Assembly (NCBI GenBank): GCA_902551695.1
Contig: CACDEI010000011.1
Location: 1 to 35,691, forward strand
Length of the DNA stretch: 35,691 nucleotides
Direction: 5' to 3'
Source of the DNA: an uncultured Pseudomonadota bacterium
Lineage (GTDB): Bacteria; Pseudomonadota; Gammaproteobacteria; Ga0077536
Below are positions 33,111 to 35,691 of this stretch, one piece after another (the first letter of the stretch is position 1; every line of letters begins with the position of its first letter). The position numbers and the translations under genes were made by a program. Under the pieces are notes generated by a model that saw nothing but the letters and a program-made list of their open reading frames with translations, ran no database searches and was not told the DNA's origin.

Positions 33111-34634
33111 ATGCAAATCGTCTGGTTTAAGAGAGATTTACGGGTCGATGATAATGCTGTGTTATCTAAAGCCGTTGAGCACGGCCCCGTCCTTCCTTTA
33201 TATATTTTAGAGCCTGATCTCTGGGCTGGGAGAGATATGGGAGCTAGACATTATCGATTCTTAACAGAATGTGTTGACGAGCTAGATTGTTCTTTAACTA
33301 AATTAGGGCAGCCCCTGATTGTAAAAATAGGTGGCGCGATAGAGGTTCTGAATCATCTAATTTCCCGACACCCAGTAGAAGCAATATGGAGCCATCAGGA
33401 GACTTGGAATGCATGGACCTATGAACGGGATAAAGCAGTTAGGAAATACCTAATAAAAAAGCAAATTCCTTGGCATGAACCTTCGCAAAATGGAGTGATT
33501 AGAAGACTTAAGGGAAGAGACGGCTGGTCAGAAAAGTGGCTCTTAAATATGAGAGCACCATTGATTAACAAACCCTTGGCTATGGTCAAAATAGAAGAAA
33601 AAACCGAGGTATTACCAAACTTTGAAGGTATCGGTTTGAAGGATGATAACTGCCAAAAAAGACAAAAAGGTGGGCGACAGGAGGGCCTGTCCTACCTCTC
33701 TAGTTTCTTGGATGAACGGGGAAAACACTACTCCAGGAAAATGTCTTCGCCGGTAACCGCATATGAAAATTGTTCTCGAATATCCCCATATTTGGCATTT
33801 GGTAGCCTGTCGGTGCGGGAGGTGTTTAAAAAAATTGAAGAGAGAAGGGATCTTATTTCTGGAGATAGCCAAATTGAAGCAAAGAGTTGGTCCCGTTCTT
33901 TGAGGGCTTTCTCAAGTAGATTGAGGTGGCATTGCCATTTCATTCAAAAGTTGGAGGATGAACCTCAATTGGAATTAACAAACATACATTCCCACTTTGA
34001 TAACCTCAGAAACCGTCAGTTTAATCAGAAGGAACGGACGTTTTTTAGAGCTTGGAAGAATGGTGAAACTGGTTATCCGATGATCGATGCTTGTATGCGA
34101 GCATTGGTCTCCACTGGTTGGTTGAATTTCAGAATGCGAGCAATGCTTATGAGTTTCAGTAGTTACCATTTATGGTTGCATTGGAGAGAGCCTGCCTTTC
34201 ATTTGGCGAAATTGTTTTTGGATTATGAGCCCGGCATCCATTGGAGTCAGTGCCAGATGCAATCTGGGACAACAGGGATTAATACGATTCGAATCTATAA
34301 CCCAATAAAGCAAGGTATTGATCAAGATCCAACAGGAGAGTTCGTTCGAGCTTGGGTGCCCGAATTGCACAGTGTTTCAGATGCTCAAATTCATATGCCT
34401 TGGTTAGCATCGGCAGGGCCTGTGAACTACCCCGACCCAATCGTGGACGAGAAGGCGGCCCGCAAAGCAGCGGCTGAGGCTGTCTATAATCTAAAGAAAG
34501 GTGAAGGCTACTCGAAAATAGCTGAGCAAGTTGTTAAACGACACGCCAGTAGAAGAAATGCCACTCGTTCCTTAAAATCAAAAAGCAAGCTCAAAAAAAT
34601 CAAAAACCCCCAATTGAAGCTGCCCTTTGACTAA
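33111..34634 (+). CDS. Cryptochrome / DNA photolyase family flavoprotein
   Basis: A 507-residue flavoprotein with the N-terminal antenna-type Rossmann domain (MQIVWFKRDLRVDDN, PLYILEPDLW) and the C-terminal FAD-binding domain: YLAFGSLSVREVF, WHCHFIQKLEDEP, TGYPMIDACMRALVSTGWLNFRMR, DYEPGIHWSQCQMQSGTTG and IYNPIKQGIDQDPTGEFVRAWVPEL. These support either light-driven repair of UV lesions or a cryptochrome role. A lysine-rich tail (SKSKLKKIKNP) could bind DNA. Which lesion it repairs cannot be told by eye. AGGA about ten bases upstream of the ATG serves as ribosome-binding site. Confidence 0.93.
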   Translation: MQIVWFKRDLRVDDNAVLSKAVEHGPVLPLYILEPDLWAGRDMGARHYRFLTECVDELDCSLTKLGQPLIVKIGGAIEVLNHLISRHPVEAIWSHQETWNAWTYERDKAVRKYLIKKQIPWHEPSQNGVIRRLKGRDGWSEKWLLNMRAPLINKPLAMVKIEEKTEVLPNFEGIGLKDDNCQKRQKGGRQEGLSYLSSFLDERGKHYSRKMSSPVTAYENCSRISPYLAFGSLSVREVFKKIEERRDLISGDSQIEAKSWSRSLRAFSSRLRWHCHFIQKLEDEPQLELTNIHSHFDNLRNRQFNQKERTFFRAWKNGETGYPMIDACMRALVSTGWLNFRMRAMLMSFSSYHLWLHWREPAFHLAKLFLDYEPGIHWSQCQMQSGTTGINTIRIYNPIKQGIDQDPTGEFVRAWVPELHSVSDAQIHMPWLASAGPVNYPDPIVDEKAARKAAAEAVYNLKKGEGYSKIAEQVVKRHASRRNATRSLKSKSKLKKIKNPQLKLPFD

Positions 34635-34692
34635 TTATTTAGTTAGGTCTGTGCATGTCCCCACAATGCAAACGATTATCTTTCCTGTTTTT

Positions 34693-35109
34693 TTAGAGTA
34701 ACAAGAATGGGAGACTGTTTACGATAAGAATTGCTAAAGTTAAAGTCACAGTGAAGGTATGCAGAATGCTAAACTTTGTAGTTTCGGCAGTGTCCCGGAA
34801 ACGGTTTAGGGTCGGTATTAATAAATAAGATGTGGCCGCTGCGGCCAAAGAGAATGCACCCAGCGCAGTTATCCAACCTCCTAGGTTTGTAATTAAGGAA
34901 AAACACAAAGAAGTAAGGCTAACCAACCCAATGCACAGAAAAAATTTGGGAAAAATGGAACGAAGGAAGGCTCGAGCTTCAGTTTCACTAAGCACGTTAA
35001 AGACGGTGGGGGCAATCACAAACGATTGAAAGACCACGATCCCGCTTATCAGACCAGATAGTAAAGCCGAGACCGGGATGGGGTACTCAAATATCCATTG
35101 ATAGGTCAT
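34693..35109 (-). CDS. DUF4149-type four-helix membrane protein
   Basis: A 138-residue inner-membrane protein with four hydrophobic segments, roughly ISGIVVFQSFVIAP, FFLCIGLVSLTSLCFSLI, WITALGAFSLAAAATSYLLI and LTLAILIVNSLPFLLL. The block FxxxVIAPTVFNVL with ARAFLRSIFPKFF is characteristic of DUF4149 / TMEM205-like proteins, whose function is unknown. I prefer the ATG at 35109 to a TTG six codons upstream. Convergent with the photolyase gene. Confidence 0.82.
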   Translation of the reverse strand: MTYQWIFEYPIPVSALLSGLISGIVVFQSFVIAPTVFNVLSETEARAFLRSIFPKFFLCIGLVSLTSLCFSLITNLGGWITALGAFSLAAAATSYLLIPTLNRFRDTAETTKFSILHTFTVTLTLAILIVNSLPFLLL

Positions 35110-35553
35110 GTGCTTAAATACGAGCAATATTACTAATTCAGATCAATTTTATTTGCTCGAGACTCACTTAGGACTTGAGGAGGTAAACTCTTGTTAATAT
35201 CTGCAGTCAAGAAAGGTGCGATGTAGAATCTTTTTTGACCAGTTATGGTGCATTTTAGTTTTTTTTAGCACCTAAAATAACAATGAATGTTTTTCCTGGC
35301 CCCATTTTCATCGATCAGATCTTGGCACGTTTGATGCTTCGGCTTTATTAGAAACAAAAAAAACTGCTGAATAACCAGTTATGGGAAGATAGTAAAAGTT
35401 CTGTACTAACGGTTGTGTCAGAAAAGTAGAAAACGCTGTTTTGCCCTGGGGCTGACACACTAGGTTTTTCCTCTTCCCCTGTTCTCAAGTCCTAGTGTGT
35501 CTCCCCAAACCAATACAGGTTTACATGTCGATTGTCTCTAATCTAAGATTAGT
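35110..35553. other. 444-base intergenic region with several dyads and a direct repeat
   Basis: No gene is visible in either strand. It contains GACACACTAGG (35454-35464) paired with CCTAGTGTGTC (35491-35501), an 11-base perfect repeat around a 26-base pyrimidine-rich loop. It also has overlapping arms GGTGC/GCACC (35247-35251, 35268-35272) and ATTTTAG/CTAAAAT (35252-35258, 35272-35278) that cannot all pair at once, a palindrome CTAATCT-A-AGATTAG at 35538-35552 next to the SDR stop, and a direct repeat ACCAGTTATGG at 35238-35248 and 35374-35384. Confidence 0.5.
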
Positions 35554-35691
35554 TTACGGTGCGTGCTGCGGGCGCAGTACGATTTCTGTTGGACAGCAGT
35601 TGGGGGAAGACTGGATCACAAAGTTAACTGCGGCAGCAACATCTTCTGGGAGTATCATTCTTTTTTTATTCCTGCCTATATTCGACGTAAG
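35554..35691 (-). CDS. Short-chain dehydrogenase/reductase, C-terminal fragment (gene continues past the window)
   Basis: The minus strand is open from the window edge to a TAA at 35554-35556, giving the last 45 residues of a protein. The segment RMILPEDVAAAVNFVIQSSP followed by EIVLRPQHAP is the usual end of YdfG/SDR-type oxidoreductases (PEDVA-x-AV, then the EI-x-LRP strand). The N-terminal Rossmann domain and catalytic Tyr-Lys lie outside. Partial because of the window, not because of a visible lesion. Confidence 0.8.
   Translation of the reverse strand, partial: LTSNIGRNKKRMILPEDVAAAVNFVIQSSPNCCPTEIVLRPQHAP

Overview
The window is a chromosomal segment from an AT-leaning Gram-negative bacterium, most likely a marine gammaproteobacterium. 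That placement is inferred from the YaiI-type gene, a DUF4149 membrane protein, a cryptochrome/photolyase, a lipoprotein with a classic lipobox, and the oxidative catabolic gene content. I see no rRNA, tRNA, insertion sequence, integrase or CRISPR array. I also see no gene for a DNA-binding transcription regulator.

Layout. (1) 1-13.8 kb is a catabolic neighbourhood with frequent strand switching: a 5'-truncated Baeyer-Villiger monooxygenase (BVMO), a cytochrome P450, a cysteine-bearing protein of unknown function, a compact amidase / APH-like kinase / TIM-barrel isomerase operon, a secreted NTF2-like protein, a quinone-oxidoreductase-type reductase, a second BVMO, an amidohydrolase-2 (lactonase type) and an LLM flavin monooxygenase. 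(2) 13.8-18.3 kb is a signalling and housekeeping stretch: exported rhodanese, a GAF-GAF-PAS class III adenylate cyclase preceded by a coiled-coil protein, a glutathione S-transferase and YaiI. (3) 18.4-19.0 kb is the most striking locus: two adjacent RNA elements with the core sequences of the glutamine riboswitch family (glnA / Downstream-peptide) in the 5' leader of a 69-codon gene, followed by a long stem-loop. (4) 19.0-28.0 kb is a one-direction minus-strand catabolic array: fatty acid desaturase, LLM monooxygenase, HDAC-like deacetylase, aldehyde dehydrogenase, two tandem BVMOs and a VOC/glyoxalase protein. (5) 28.3-35.7 kb is mixed: an NTF2-like protein, a 52-codon gene, a molybdopterin oxidoreductase, a nitronate monooxygenase broken by two frameshifts in A-runs, a lipoprotein, a cryptochrome/photolyase, a DUF4149 membrane protein and the C-terminus of a short-chain dehydrogenase.

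How the genes may work together (inference). Four BVMOs in two paralogous pairs, two LLM monooxygenases and a P450 would oxidise cyclic or branched ketones. The amidohydrolase-2 could open lactones, and the aldehyde dehydrogenase, amidase, MDR reductase and SDR could process the fragments. The substrate cannot be read from the sequence. Several start codons are revised here where a Shine-Dalgarno sequence or family length supports an internal start.
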